64,000 bases of DNA from Falsihalocynthiibacter halioticoli (GTDB lineage: Bacteria > Pseudomonadota > Alphaproteobacteria > Rhodobacterales > Rhodobacteraceae): the NCBI RefSeq assembly GCF_025802015.1, contig NZ_JAOYFC010000001.1:868001-932000 (forward strand), written 5' to 3'. The first letter of the stretch is position 1. Every line of letters begins with the position of its first letter. The translations under genes were made by a program, and so were the position numbers. Of this stretch, positions 50,314-58,178 are shown piece after piece. Below the pieces are notes generated by a model. That model had not been told where the DNA came from. It searched no databases and saw nothing but the letters and a program-made list of their open reading frames with translations.

Positions 50314-52134
50314 ATGACAACTGATCAAAGCGACGGAAGCAAAAAACCTTCGGATATTGAGGGTGACGTTGGGTCATCCCGGTTGAGCGAGAACCTCGCC
50401 AAACTGGAGGTGCTTTCGGCGCGTCTTGTGGCCGCAATGTCCAAGAAACGCACGGTTGATCCGAGTTTGCAGGGCCCAAGCGGTGATTTGTTTATGAAGG
50501 CGGCTGCGGCCTATATGGCCGAGATGATGAACAACCCCTCAAAAATCGTGGAACATCAGGTTGCATACTGGGGAAAGTCGCTCAAACACTATGTCGAAGC
50601 ACAGCAAGTTCTAAAAGAAGGGCAGCTTGTTGCTCCCCCTGATTCTACGCCAAAGGACCGCCGCTTCTCCAATCCGATGTGGGAAACGCACCCATATTTC
50701 AATTATATCAAGCAACAGTATCTAATGAGCAGCGAGGCCATTTCGCAGGCCATCGAGGATATGGAGGGGCTGGACCCGTCCGACAAAAAGCGTGTGGAGT
50801 ATTTCAGCCGCCAGATCGTCGATATGTTCGCTCCCAATAACTACCTCGCCACCAACCCCGAAGCGCTGGCCAAGGCCGCCGAGACCGAGGGGCAATCGCT
50901 GGTCGACGGGCTCGAGAACCTCGTGCGCGATATCGAAGCCAACGATGGCGAGCTTTTGGTGACCCTTGCGGATAAGAACGCATTCAAGGTTGGCGAGAAC
51001 CTCGGAACGAGTGAAGGCAAGGTTGTTTTCCGCAACCATATGTTCGAACTTATCCAATATGCGCCAAAAACCGAAACGGTGCATAAAACGCCGCTGGTTA
51101 TCTTTCCGCCGTGGATCAACAAATTCTATATTCTCGACCTCAAGGAAAAGAACAGCCTGATCAACTGGATTGTGGAGCAGGGCTTTACGCTCTTTGTCGT
51201 GAGCTGGGTGAACCCCAATGCCTCTTATGCCGACGTCGGGATGGAGGACTACATTAAGAGCGGTTATCTGACCGCGATTAACGAGGTCAAAGCGATCACC
51301 AAAGAGGAGAAGGTTAATGTTGTCGGCTATTGCATTGCCGGAACGACACTTGGCCTGACCCTCGCGCATATGAAGAAGATCGGCGATAAATCCGTCAACT
51401 CCGCAACCTTCTTTACCACGCTCACTGATTTCTCTGATCAAGGGGAGGTTGGCGTATTTCTTGATGAGGGGTTCGTTGGCGGGATTGAGCGCGAAGTTAA
51501 GAACAAGGGCGTATTGGACTCCTTCTTTATGTCGCGGACATTCTCTTATTTGCGGTCCAACGACCTTATCTATGGCCCCGCGATCCGCAGCTATATGATG
51601 GGAGAGGCGCCTCCTGCCTTTGATCTCCTGTATTGGAACGGTGACGGTACCAACCTTCCGGGGCGCATGACCGTCGAGTATTTGCGCAACCTGTGCCAAG
51701 ACAATCACTTTGCACAAGGCATCTATGAGTTTGAGGGCGAGAAACTGTCGCTCAAGGATATCACCGTGCCTATGTGCGCGATTGCCTGCGAGACAGATCA
51801 CATCGCGGCGTGGAAAACCTCTTATCACGGGGTTAAGCAATTCGGCAGCCGCTCCAAAACCTTTATCCTCTCGGAAAGCGGCCATATCGCGGGGATCGTG
51901 AATCCGCCGAGCAAAAAGAAATACGGTCACTACACCAACGAAGACATGAAACTGGAGAGTGACGCATGGAAAGAAGGCGCCGAATTTCACGAGGGGTCGT
52001 GGTGGCCGCGCTGGGGTGAATGGCTCGCGAAGCGGTCTGGAAAGCAGATTCCAGCACGTATTCCTGGTGATTCGAGCCATCCGGCGCTCTGTGATGCGCC
52101 CGGAACTTATGTTTTGTCTGTCATAAGGTCCTGA
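50314..52134 (+). CDS. phaC: Class I polyhydroxyalkanoate synthase
   Basis: A 606-residue PHA synthase, class I length. The catalytic triad is visible: Cys340 in the lipase-like box GYCIAGT, Asp495 in CETDHIAAW, and His524 in SESGHIAGIVNPP. The N-terminal domain (about residues 70-190) includes NPMWETHPYFNYIKQQY. It polymerises (R)-3-hydroxyacyl-CoA, mostly 3-hydroxybutyryl-CoA, on granules. The divergent phaZ and the downstream phaP and phaR genes complete the locus. Confidence 0.96.
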   Translation: MTTDQSDGSKKPSDIEGDVGSSRLSENLAKLEVLSARLVAAMSKKRTVDPSLQGPSGDLFMKAAAAYMAEMMNNPSKIVEHQVAYWGKSLKHYVEAQQVLKEGQLVAPPDSTPKDRRFSNPMWETHPYFNYIKQQYLMSSEAISQAIEDMEGLDPSDKKRVEYFSRQIVDMFAPNNYLATNPEALAKAAETEGQSLVDGLENLVRDIEANDGELLVTLADKNAFKVGENLGTSEGKVVFRNHMFELIQYAPKTETVHKTPLVIFPPWINKFYILDLKEKNSLINWIVEQGFTLFVVSWVNPNASYADVGMEDYIKSGYLTAINEVKAITKEEKVNVVGYCIAGTTLGLTLAHMKKIGDKSVNSATFFTTLTDFSDQGEVGVFLDEGFVGGIEREVKNKGVLDSFFMSRTFSYLRSNDLIYGPAIRSYMMGEAPPAFDLLYWNGDGTNLPGRMTVEYLRNLCQDNHFAQGIYEFEGEKLSLKDITVPMCAIACETDHIAAWKTSYHGVKQFGSRSKTFILSESGHIAGIVNPPSKKKYGHYTNEDMKLESDAWKEGAEFHEGSWWPRWGEWLAKRSGKQIPARIPGDSSHPALCDAPGTYVLSVIRS

Positions 52135-52157
52135 TAAATAAGGGTTATCAATATTTT

Positions 52158-52200
52158 TGCTGCGCTGCAGCACAAAAATCCTTGAAATGCTGCGCTGCAA
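52158..52200. promoter_or_regulatory. Tandem PhaR-type sites upstream of phaP
   Basis: A perfect palindrome TGCTGCGCTGCAGCA at 52158-52172 contains CTGC-GCT-GCAG (52160-52170). A second near-copy, CTGC-GCT-GCAA, is at 52190-52200, exactly 30 bases (about three helical turns) further on. They lie 65-107 bases before the phaP start, where PhaR repression of phasin synthesis is expected. Confidence 0.75.
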
Positions 52201-52264
52201 CATGCATATTGTTTGCACACGCAGAATTTCAGCGGGGCCCATCCCGCACTAAGGAGTAAATGAC

Positions 52265-52705
52265 ATGACCAAGGCACAAGATTTCACAAAGATCATGCAA
52301 GACATGGTCGGCGCATTTCCAGTAGACACAAAAGCTGTCGAAGACGCATTCAAAACATCTGCCGCTCTGAGCGACAAGATGTCTAAAGTTGCTCTTGATG
52401 CAGCAGAGAAATCCAGCGAGATCTCTGCGAAATGGACAAAAGAAACTCTGACCAAACTCGGTTCGGTTTCCGCTGCAAAAACAGAGCCTGCTGACTACAG
52501 CAAAGCCCTGACAGATTTTGCTTCGTCCTCTGCTGAGATGGCTGCCGAAAACCTCGCAGCATTCGCAGAAGTTGCGAAAAAAGTTCAAGCCGAAACAGTT
52601 GAGCTGATGCTCGCTGCTGGCAAGGACCTGTCCGAAGAAACAACTGCTGCTGTTAAAAAAGCAACTGCAGACGTTCAGAAGGCCGCTAAAGCAGCTTCTA
52701 AGTAA
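52265..52705 (+). CDS. phaP: Phasin
   Basis: A 146-residue amphipathic helical protein of the phasin_2 type, rich in Ala, Lys and Glu. It contains FPVDTKAVEDAFKTSAALSDKMSKVALDAAEKS and ends with an Ala/Lys-rich coiled stretch (KKATADVQKAAKAASK). Phasins coat PHA granules and set their number and size. AAGGAG lies upstream of ATG 52265. Tandem PhaR-type sites precede it, and strong hairpins follow. Confidence 0.94.
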   Translation: MTKAQDFTKIMQDMVGAFPVDTKAVEDAFKTSAALSDKMSKVALDAAEKSSEISAKWTKETLTKLGSVSAAKTEPADYSKALTDFASSSAEMAAENLAAFAEVAKKVQAETVELMLAAGKDLSEETTAAVKKATADVQKAAKAASK

Positions 52706-52719
52706 GACAGATCGAGTTA

Positions 52720-52755
52720 ACGCGGAGCCTTCTCCTCCCTCCTCCCGCTCCGCGT
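52720..52755 (+). terminator. First hairpin between phaP and phaR
   Basis: ACGCGGAGC (52720-52728) pairs perfectly with GCTCCGCGT (52747-52755) across an 18-nt pyrimidine-rich loop, 14 bases after the phaP stop. No T-run; probably acts together with the second hairpin or protects the phaP mRNA 3' end. Confidence 0.6.
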
Positions 52756-52761
52756 CTCATA

Positions 52762-52801
52762 AAGGCGAGCCCCATCCTCCCGGGGTTCGCCTTTTCTTTT
52801 T
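52762..52801 (+). terminator. phaP terminator
   Basis: AAGGCGAGCCCC (52762-52773) pairs with GGGGTTCGCCTT (52782-52793) over an 8-nt loop with one G-U pair, followed by a T-rich run TTTTCTTTTTG. A strong intrinsic terminator that makes phaR an independent unit. Confidence 0.92.
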
Positions 52802-52830
52802 GTTGCAATCTTTCTGCGCATGCGTAACTG

Positions 52831-52845
52831 TTCTGCAATGCAGAA
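52831..52845. promoter_or_regulatory. PhaR-type site in front of phaR
   Basis: TTCTGC-AAT-GCAGAA, containing CTGC-N3-GCAG (52833-52843), abuts the AAGGAGG ribosome-binding site of phaR. Its position would allow PhaR to repress its own gene by blocking transcription near the start. Confidence 0.7.
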
Positions 52846-52858
52846 GGAGGGAACCCCC

Positions 52859-53410
52859 GTGAGCGACACCGAAAAACCGCTGTTGATCAAACGATATGCC
52901 AGCCGGCGTTTGTACAACACCGAGACCAGCGACTATGTCACGCTTGATGACATCGCCAGCTTTATCCGCAACGGGCGCGAAGTTCAGATTATTGACCTCA
53001 AGAGCGGCGATGACCTGACGCGGCAATATCTCCTGCAAATCATCGCCGAGCACGAAAGCCGTGGCGATAATGTCTTGCCTATCAATGTGCTGACGGATTT
53101 GGTTCGTAGCTACACAAATCAAGCTGGTAGCATGGTGCCTGATTTCCTTGCGGCGAGTTTCGAGATGCTGCAGGAGAGCCAGAGCAAGGTGATCGACAAT
53201 TTCGGCGGTATTGCCAATCCGCTCGGCTTGCCCGCATTTGAGGCGATGAAAGCCCAGCAGGAAGCGTTCCTCAAAACGATGACTGGCAGTTGGGCTGGCG
53301 CGACAACCGGGGACAAGCCAGAGCCCGAAGAAAAGAGCGAAGCCGAGCTTGATGACATCAAGAAACAGCTCGCCGAACTTCAAAGCAAGCTGTCAAAACT
53401 AGGTCAGTAG
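52859..53410 (+). CDS. phaR: Polyhydroxyalkanoate synthesis repressor PhaR
   Basis: A 183-residue regulator with the N-terminal PHB/PHA accumulation DNA-binding domain (about residues 8-68): IKRYASRRLYNTETSDYVTLDDIA and VQIIDLKSGDDLTRQYLLQII. The following granule-binding region and a coiled-coil-like C-terminus (ELDDIKKQLAELQSKLSKLGQ) are also typical. It binds PHA or DNA and represses phasin genes. GTG 52859 is chosen because AAGGAGG is 8 bases upstream; the upstream in-frame ATG overlaps the operator. Confidence 0.93.
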   Translation: MSDTEKPLLIKRYASRRLYNTETSDYVTLDDIASFIRNGREVQIIDLKSGDDLTRQYLLQIIAEHESRGDNVLPINVLTDLVRSYTNQAGSMVPDFLAASFEMLQESQSKVIDNFGGIANPLGLPAFEAMKAQQEAFLKTMTGSWAGATTGDKPEPEEKSEAELDDIKKQLAELQSKLSKLGQ

Positions 53411-54124
53411 GGGCGCTTTGGTGCTGCGTGCTTTGCGGTGCGCAGCAGATTGTCTAAAGAACTGAGCGAATTGTTCGGCAACAAGCGCGGAATCTGTATG
53501 GCCAAACGGAGCCTCACGGGCCGCGCGCATCATGTCTTGCGGATAAGCATCTGAATCCTCGCGTGCCAACAGATAGGCGCGCAACACCGGATCGCTGAAT
53601 TCGGGGTGTGCCTGAACCGATAGGGCCCGATTGCCATAGCGCAGCCCGGCAAAACGGCAGAAATCATTGCTTAGAATCGTTTCTGCATCTGCTGGTGGCT
53701 CTATCACCTGATCCTGATGCCATGCGTTTAACGTCAGCGTGTTGCCTTCGTTCGTGTGGTAGTGGCGTTTGCCGATGGACCAGCCGCCAGCAAATTTCTC
53801 AACCTTGCCACCAAGGGCTTGCGCAATAAGTTGGTGCCCGAAGCAAACGCCAACCATCGGAACCTCTTGCGCATAGGCTTCGCGGATCAGCTCTCGGAGC
53901 GGTGGCTGGAACGCATGATCCTCATAGACGCCATGTGCTGAGCCGGTGAACAGCCAGCCATCTGCTTCTGTTGCGCTCTGCGGAAGGTCATGGCCAACGG
54001 CGTGGTAAATCTTAAGGTCAAACCCATGAGGTGCGAGCAGTTTGGTGAACATATCGCCAAAGCCGCCAAACTCGGCGCGCACATCGGGATGAACCTCTCC
54101 ACACTCCAGAATGCCGATCTTCAC
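53399..54124 (-). CDS. Type 1 glutamine amidotransferase (GMP-synthase-like/gamma-glutamyl hydrolase)
   Basis: A 241-residue class I GATase. The nucleophile is Cys94 in VGVCFGHQLIAQALGG and the catalytic His is in LSVQAHPEF. Such stand-alone domains hydrolyse gamma-glutamyl compounds or act as GuaA-like subunits. It directly follows the amino acid ABC permease (13-bp gap, same direction), suggesting that the importer and this enzyme act on a common glutamyl- or amino-acid-derived substrate; this is inference. It overlaps the 3' end of phaR by 12 bases. Confidence 0.87.
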   Translation of the reverse strand: MKIGILECGEVHPDVRAEFGGFGDMFTKLLAPHGFDLKIYHAVGHDLPQSATEADGWLFTGSAHGVYEDHAFQPPLRELIREAYAQEVPMVGVCFGHQLIAQALGGKVEKFAGGWSIGKRHYHTNEGNTLTLNAWHQDQVIEPPADAETILSNDFCRFAGLRYGNRALSVQAHPEFSDPVLRAYLLAREDSDAYPQDMMRAAREAPFGHTDSALVAEQFAQFFRQSAAHRKARSTKAPLLT

Positions 54125-54136
54125 GTGTTTGACCTC

Positions 54137-54964
54137 TTAGCGGATGTATTGCGGGCGGAAGCGGAACTTGCGCCGTTTTTCTTGTGGCACATGTCGGTTC
54201 AAGCGCCGTCCGATTGCGCCGTAAATCCAGATGATGACCAAGGTCAGCAGGATGTAATAGAACGCCAAAATGGGGTAGGGGATGAAGGGGTTGAACGTCT
54301 TGTCCGCAAAATATTTTGCGTAATAGAGCGCATCACCGCGTTGCTGCCATGCTGGAAAGCCCGAGAAAAACACAAGCGCCGTGGCGTGGAACAGGAAGAT
54401 TGCCTCGTTGGTGTACCCGGGCCAAGCAAGGCGCAGCATCGTCGGGAACACAACCTTCCGGAATTTGGGCCAACCGGACAGGCCGTAAGCGTCTGCGGCC
54501 TCGATATCGCCCTTCGGAATTGAGCGCAGCGCACCGTAGAAGATCTCGCCTGAGTAGGCGGCGGTATTGAGGAACAGTACGACAAGCGCCCCGAGCCAAG
54601 CGCTCGTGAACCACTTGAATTTGCCCTCAAAACTCACGCCGAAAATCTCGAGATTGTTGAGTTGCAGGAAGAGGAAATAGGCAAGGAAGAACTGGATAAA
54701 CAGCGGGGAGCCACGGAACACAAAGATGAACCACTCCGCAGGACGGCGCAGCCACGGGTTCCGCGAGTCTTTGGCAACGGCCACGGCCACAGCAAGGAAG
54801 AACCCCGAAAGCAGGGCAAAGACGCCGAAATAGATGTTCCAAAGCATCCCAGAGCCGATCAGGGTGAACTGATCGCACAGGGTATAATCGCTGCGAGGCA
54901 GGAGGCGTTCGCCAATCCCGATAGAACGGAGCGCATAGGCTTGAATGGTCTCAAGGCAGGTCAT
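54137..54964 (-). CDS. Polar amino acid ABC transporter permease (HisM-like)
   Basis: A 275-residue inner-membrane permease with about five helices. The EAA motif region is AADAYGLSGWPKFRKVVFPTMLRLAWPGYTNE in order. It pairs with the permease encoded just upstream, which overlaps it by ATGA. The N-terminal YALRSIGIGERLLP is typical of the basic/polar amino acid uptake group (His/Arg/Lys/ornithine or opine). Substrate not fixed. Confidence 0.9.
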   Translation of the reverse strand: MTCLETIQAYALRSIGIGERLLPRSDYTLCDQFTLIGSGMLWNIYFGVFALLSGFFLAVAVAVAKDSRNPWLRRPAEWFIFVFRGSPLFIQFFLAYFLFLQLNNLEIFGVSFEGKFKWFTSAWLGALVVLFLNTAAYSGEIFYGALRSIPKGDIEAADAYGLSGWPKFRKVVFPTMLRLAWPGYTNEAIFLFHATALVFFSGFPAWQQRGDALYYAKYFADKTFNPFIPYPILAFYYILLTLVIIWIYGAIGRRLNRHVPQEKRRKFRFRPQYIR

Positions 54965-55845
54965 GATGTGGCCTTCCTTTGTGCTTCGCCCGCGGCGGTG
55001 GCTTGTCCATGGCTCAGGCGTTGCGTGATGCGCTCAAGCACTACTTCGCTTACCTTGGTAAAGGCGAGGTAAAACGCCAGCAGGCCGAGGAAATACCACA
55101 TGCGCCAATCGCCGTGCGGATAGTCTGTAAAGCGGGCCGTCTTGGTGCCGCCGAGTTCGCGCGCCCAGTACACGATATCTTCGATGCCAAGGATGAACAG
55201 CAGCGGCGTGGCCTTGATCAGGATCATCCAGAGATTTGACAGGCCGGGAAGCGCATAAATCCACATTTGCGGCACGAGAATGCGCCAGAAGCTTTGACGG
55301 TTGGTCATGCCATAGGCTTCGGCGGTTTCAATCTGTGCGCGAGGTACAGCGCGCATTGCGCCATAAAGCACATTGGCCGCGAAAGCCCCGAAAACAATCG
55401 CAAACGTTAGAACCGCGATTAGGAAACTATAGGTTTCATGCACCCATTCCGGAGAGGTCGAGAGCGGCAACTTCGCCGCATCACAGACAACGAAATCGCT
55501 GCCTTGTCGGATCGGCTCGCTCCAGTCGGGGCATTTGATTTTGTGACGGGTCCACTCCAGCGCCTGATCGATTGCAATGACGAAGAAGAGGAAAAAGACG
55601 ATGTCGGGTACACCGCGCACGATGGCCGTGTATCCTTTGCCGAGCCAGCGAAGTGGCGCAAATCCGGACCGCGCTGCCATCGCTCCGAAAAAACCGAAGA
55701 GCAGCGAGACAGGGGCGGTAATGGCCAGCAACAGCAGCACTGTCCCCACCGAGCCGTAAAGCGACATATGCTTCCCCGTTGTGAGGTAGCATGACAGCCA
55801 TTTCAGGCCTTCAAGAGTTGAGGGATCGGCGCAATATGAAAACAT
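54961..55845 (-). CDS. Polar amino acid ABC transporter permease (HisQ-like)
   Basis: A permease of about 294 residues. It starts near MFSYCADPSTLEGLKWLSCYLTTGKH and contains the EAA loop ETAEAYGMTNRQSFWRILVPQMW. ATG 55845 is preferred on sequence grounds; ATG 55854 or TTG 55866 are alternatives, and no clear ribosome-binding site is seen. It lies between the binding-protein gene and the second permease. A hairpin (55855-55883) overlaps the upstream region. Confidence 0.88.
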   Translation of the reverse strand: MFSYCADPSTLEGLKWLSCYLTTGKHMSLYGSVGTVLLLLAITAPVSLLFGFFGAMAARSGFAPLRWLGKGYTAIVRGVPDIVFFLFFVIAIDQALEWTRHKIKCPDWSEPIRQGSDFVVCDAAKLPLSTSPEWVHETYSFLIAVLTFAIVFGAFAANVLYGAMRAVPRAQIETAEAYGMTNRQSFWRILVPQMWIYALPGLSNLWMILIKATPLLFILGIEDIVYWARELGGTKTARFTDYPHGDWRMWYFLGLLAFYLAFTKVSEVVLERITQRLSHGQATAAGEAQRKATS

Positions 55846-55854
55846 AAACAGCAT

Positions 55855-55883
55855 ACACGCGCCCAAAAGTTTTGAGCGCGTGT
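55855..55883 (-). terminator. Intercistronic hairpin between the binding-protein and permease genes
   Basis: ACACGCGC (55883-55876 read leftward) pairs with GCGCGTGT (55862-55855) over a 13-nt loop. Without a downstream T-run on the mRNA strand it probably attenuates or protects, allowing more binding protein than permease to be made. Confidence 0.6.
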
Positions 55884-55902
55884 TTTTCCTATGAGGACAG
55901 GT

Positions 55903-56619
55903 TTAGAACGGCGCGGACTCAGGCAGCCATTTTACGATCAACTCGTTGAGTGTGCCGTCGTCTTTCATGGACTGGATCGCTGCGTCGAACTTGTCGCGAA
56001 GCTCTGTGTCGCTCTTACGCAGACCCATGCCAATGCCGCCGCCAAGCAGCACATCGTCACCAACGAGTGTAAGGTCAGCGTCTGCTTCTGCGATTTCAGC
56101 GAGGTACGCTTTGTCAGCAAGAACAGCGTCGGCTTCGCCATTGCGAACTGCTGCGACTGTTTCGTCAGGTGTTGCGAACTCGACAAGTGTTGCACCGGAT
56201 GCGGCAACGTGGCTTGCCTGAATTGTACCTGTTTGCGCAGCGATCACACCGCCTTCAAGGTCAACACCCTCAGACGCCGCGAGGTAGGACGATGGATCAG
56301 GCTGTGTGTAGTTTTGTGTGAAGTCGATAAGCTCTTTGCGCTCGTCTGTGATCGACATGCCAGCGATGATTGTATCGTAGTTGCCGGATGTGAGGTTCGG
56401 GATGATGGAATCCCAAGCGTTTGTGACCCACTCGCACTCAAGCTCGGCGCGTTTGCAAAGCTCGTCGCCAAGCTCGCGCTCAAAGCCGTCAACTTCGCCG
56501 TTGTCGTTGAGGAAGTTGTATGGAGGGTAGGCGCCTTCTGTGCCCATGCGAACTGTGTCTGCCATAGCAAAGCCCGCCGAAAGGGCGAGGGCCGTTGCGG
56601 AAATAAGAAGATTTTTCAT
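55903..56619 (-). CDS. Amino acid ABC transporter substrate-binding protein
   Basis: A 238-residue family 3 periplasmic binding protein with signal peptide MKNLLISATALALSAGFAMA. The mature start is DTVRMGTEGAYPPYNFLNDNGEVDGFERELGDELC, and IIAGMSITDERKELIDFTQNY is the typical hinge block. The first gene after the ATPase in the order ATPase-SBP-permease-permease. It binds a polar or basic amino acid. Confidence 0.92.
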   Translation of the reverse strand: MKNLLISATALALSAGFAMADTVRMGTEGAYPPYNFLNDNGEVDGFERELGDELCKRAELECEWVTNAWDSIIPNLTSGNYDTIIAGMSITDERKELIDFTQNYTQPDPSSYLAASEGVDLEGGVIAAQTGTIQASHVAASGATLVEFATPDETVAAVRNGEADAVLADKAYLAEIAEADADLTLVGDDVLLGGGIGMGLRKSDTELRDKFDAAIQSMKDDGTLNELIVKWLPESAPF

Positions 56620-56689
56620 GTGTGTCTCCCATCTTGGTTGGTTGTTAGTGTTGAGTTTACTCGGTGAACTGCGTGTGCGCGGTTGGTGC

Positions 56690-57481
56690 TCACGCGGAAA
56701 CGGTTGCAGAGAGGAACTGCTGCAATCGTTCGGATTTCGGTGTGTTGAACACAGCCTCGGGCGGGCCTTCTTCTTCAATGAGGCCCTTGTGCAAAAACAC
56801 GACGTGGTCTGAAACGTCATTGGCAAGGCGCATATCGTGGGTCACGATGATCATCGTACGCCCCTCTGCCGCCAGATCTTTGATAACTTTGACAACTTCC
56901 TGCTCAAGCTCAGGGTCGAGCGCGCTGGTTGGTTCGTCAAACAACAGCGCTTTGGGTTGCATCGCAAGCGCTCGGGCAATGGCGGCTCGTTGCTGCTGTC
57001 CACCGGACATCTGTGCCGGGTAGACATCGCATTTATCGCCAATGCCCACCTTGGCAAGCAAAGCGCGCGCACGGGTTTCGACCTCGGCTTTGTCCTCGCC
57101 AAGAACGGTAACAGGCGCTTCCATTACGTTCTGCAAGATTGTCATATGGGCCCAGAGATTGAACTGCTGAAACACCATCGAAAGGTTTGTGCGAATACGT
57201 GTGACCTGCGCGCGATCAGCGGGGCGGCGATTCAGGCCGGTGCCTTTCCATCGGATCGGCTCCCCCTCAAAAAGTATTTCACCGGACTGGCTGTCTTCGA
57301 GCAGGTTGGCACAGCGCAAAAGCGTAGATTTCCCCGAACCGGACGACCCGATTAGCGACACGACATCGCCGCGCTTCGCAGAGATATCGACGCCCTTTAG
57401 GACCTCAAGATCGCCATAGCTCTTGTGCAGGTTTTTAATTTCGATGACGGGGGGCTGCGTAGAAGACTGTTTTTCTGTCAC
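56690..57481 (-). CDS. Polar amino acid ABC transporter ATP-binding protein
   Basis: A 263-residue ABC ATPase of the HisP/GlnQ group. The Walker A is GSSGSGKST, the signature is MSGGQQQRAAIARAL, the Walker B is LLFDEPTSALD, and the His switch is VTHDMRLANDVSD. The stretch RWKGTGLNRRPADRAQVTRIRTNLSMVFQQFNLWAHM resembles HisP-type ATPases of basic amino acid importers. It is the first gene of the operon, with a 70-bp gap to the binding protein. Confidence 0.92.
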   Translation of the reverse strand: MTEKQSSTQPPVIEIKNLHKSYGDLEVLKGVDISAKRGDVVSLIGSSGSGKSTLLRCANLLEDSQSGEILFEGEPIRWKGTGLNRRPADRAQVTRIRTNLSMVFQQFNLWAHMTILQNVMEAPVTVLGEDKAEVETRARALLAKVGIGDKCDVYPAQMSGGQQQRAAIARALAMQPKALLFDEPTSALDPELEQEVVKVIKDLAAEGRTMIIVTHDMRLANDVSDHVVFLHKGLIEEEGPPEAVFNTPKSERLQQFLSATVSA

Positions 57482-57649
57482 GATGCTGCATCTGTTGAGT
57501 GATTAGGGTCCGAGTAGGGCGGAGAATTATCTTAAATGCAATGATAAAGAAACGTTTACGCAGGGTCACTGCCGAGATTCTTGTCTCTTGGTTGAAAATT
57601 CAGCAATGAATTTCCGCAAAAGTTGAGATTTGCCTTATTATTAAGGCGA

Positions 57650-58090
57650 TCACTTAGGGTTTCGGCGCGCAAGTACCCGCTGACGGCAAAGAGCGCTGTC
57701 GCGGTCGTTGATGCCGAGAAGATTGGCCAGCAGCCGCATGAGGGCGTCTTCGCTTTCGTCGCGCACCCCATCCTCAAGCACCACATCCCAAAGGTCTTCG
57801 ACAACAGCAAAGCGTTCGTCCAACGGCACGTTTTCCTTGATTGCCCGTGTAAAGCGAACGGTGTCAGGCGCGTTGGCCTCGTAGTCTTCGGCTTCAATCC
57901 GCAGTGCGGCGGCTTCTGCGGCGGTTAGGCCGTATCTTGCGGCGAGGAGACGGTCGATGCGCGTGATTTCACTTGCAGCATAGGTGCCGTCGCTACGGGC
58001 AAGCCGAACCATGAGCCCTGCGATGGCAAGCCGATCATCGCCATAGTCTGGCGCTTCGGGTGCGAAAACCGTCATGAGTTTGCTAAGCAT
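57650..58090 (-). CDS. TerB-family protein
   Basis: A 146-residue helical protein of the TerB family. It contains DYGDDRLAIAGLMVRLARSDGTYAASEITRIDRLL and a second EF-hand-like acidic stretch, VVLEDGVRDESEDALMRLL. TerB-like proteins bind metal ions and occur in stress or membrane-related complexes. No ter operon is nearby. Leftward, downstream of pyrG. Function unknown. Confidence 0.88.
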   Translation of the reverse strand: MLSKLMTVFAPEAPDYGDDRLAIAGLMVRLARSDGTYAASEITRIDRLLAARYGLTAAEAAALRIEAEDYEANAPDTVRFTRAIKENVPLDERFAVVEDLWDVVLEDGVRDESEDALMRLLANLLGINDRDSALCRQRVLARRNPK

Positions 58091-58178
58091 TGGCCGTTCT
58101 CCTTTACCCCTACATAGGGCGCGCGGCCTTGTGTCTCAAGCCGCGCATGCGGGATTGAAACCTGACTGCGCGGTCGCG

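Noticed and set aside
50722..52242. 506-codon frame antisense to phaC
   Set aside because: An antisense shadow; phaC has all catalytic residues and the operon context.
55891..56667. Cys-rich 258-codon plus-strand frame
   Set aside because: It is antisense to the substrate-binding protein; the cysteines come from reverse-complemented GCA/ACA codons.
57650..58090. Tellurite resistance locus
   Set aside because: Only a single TerB-domain gene is present, without terZ, terD or terC partners.
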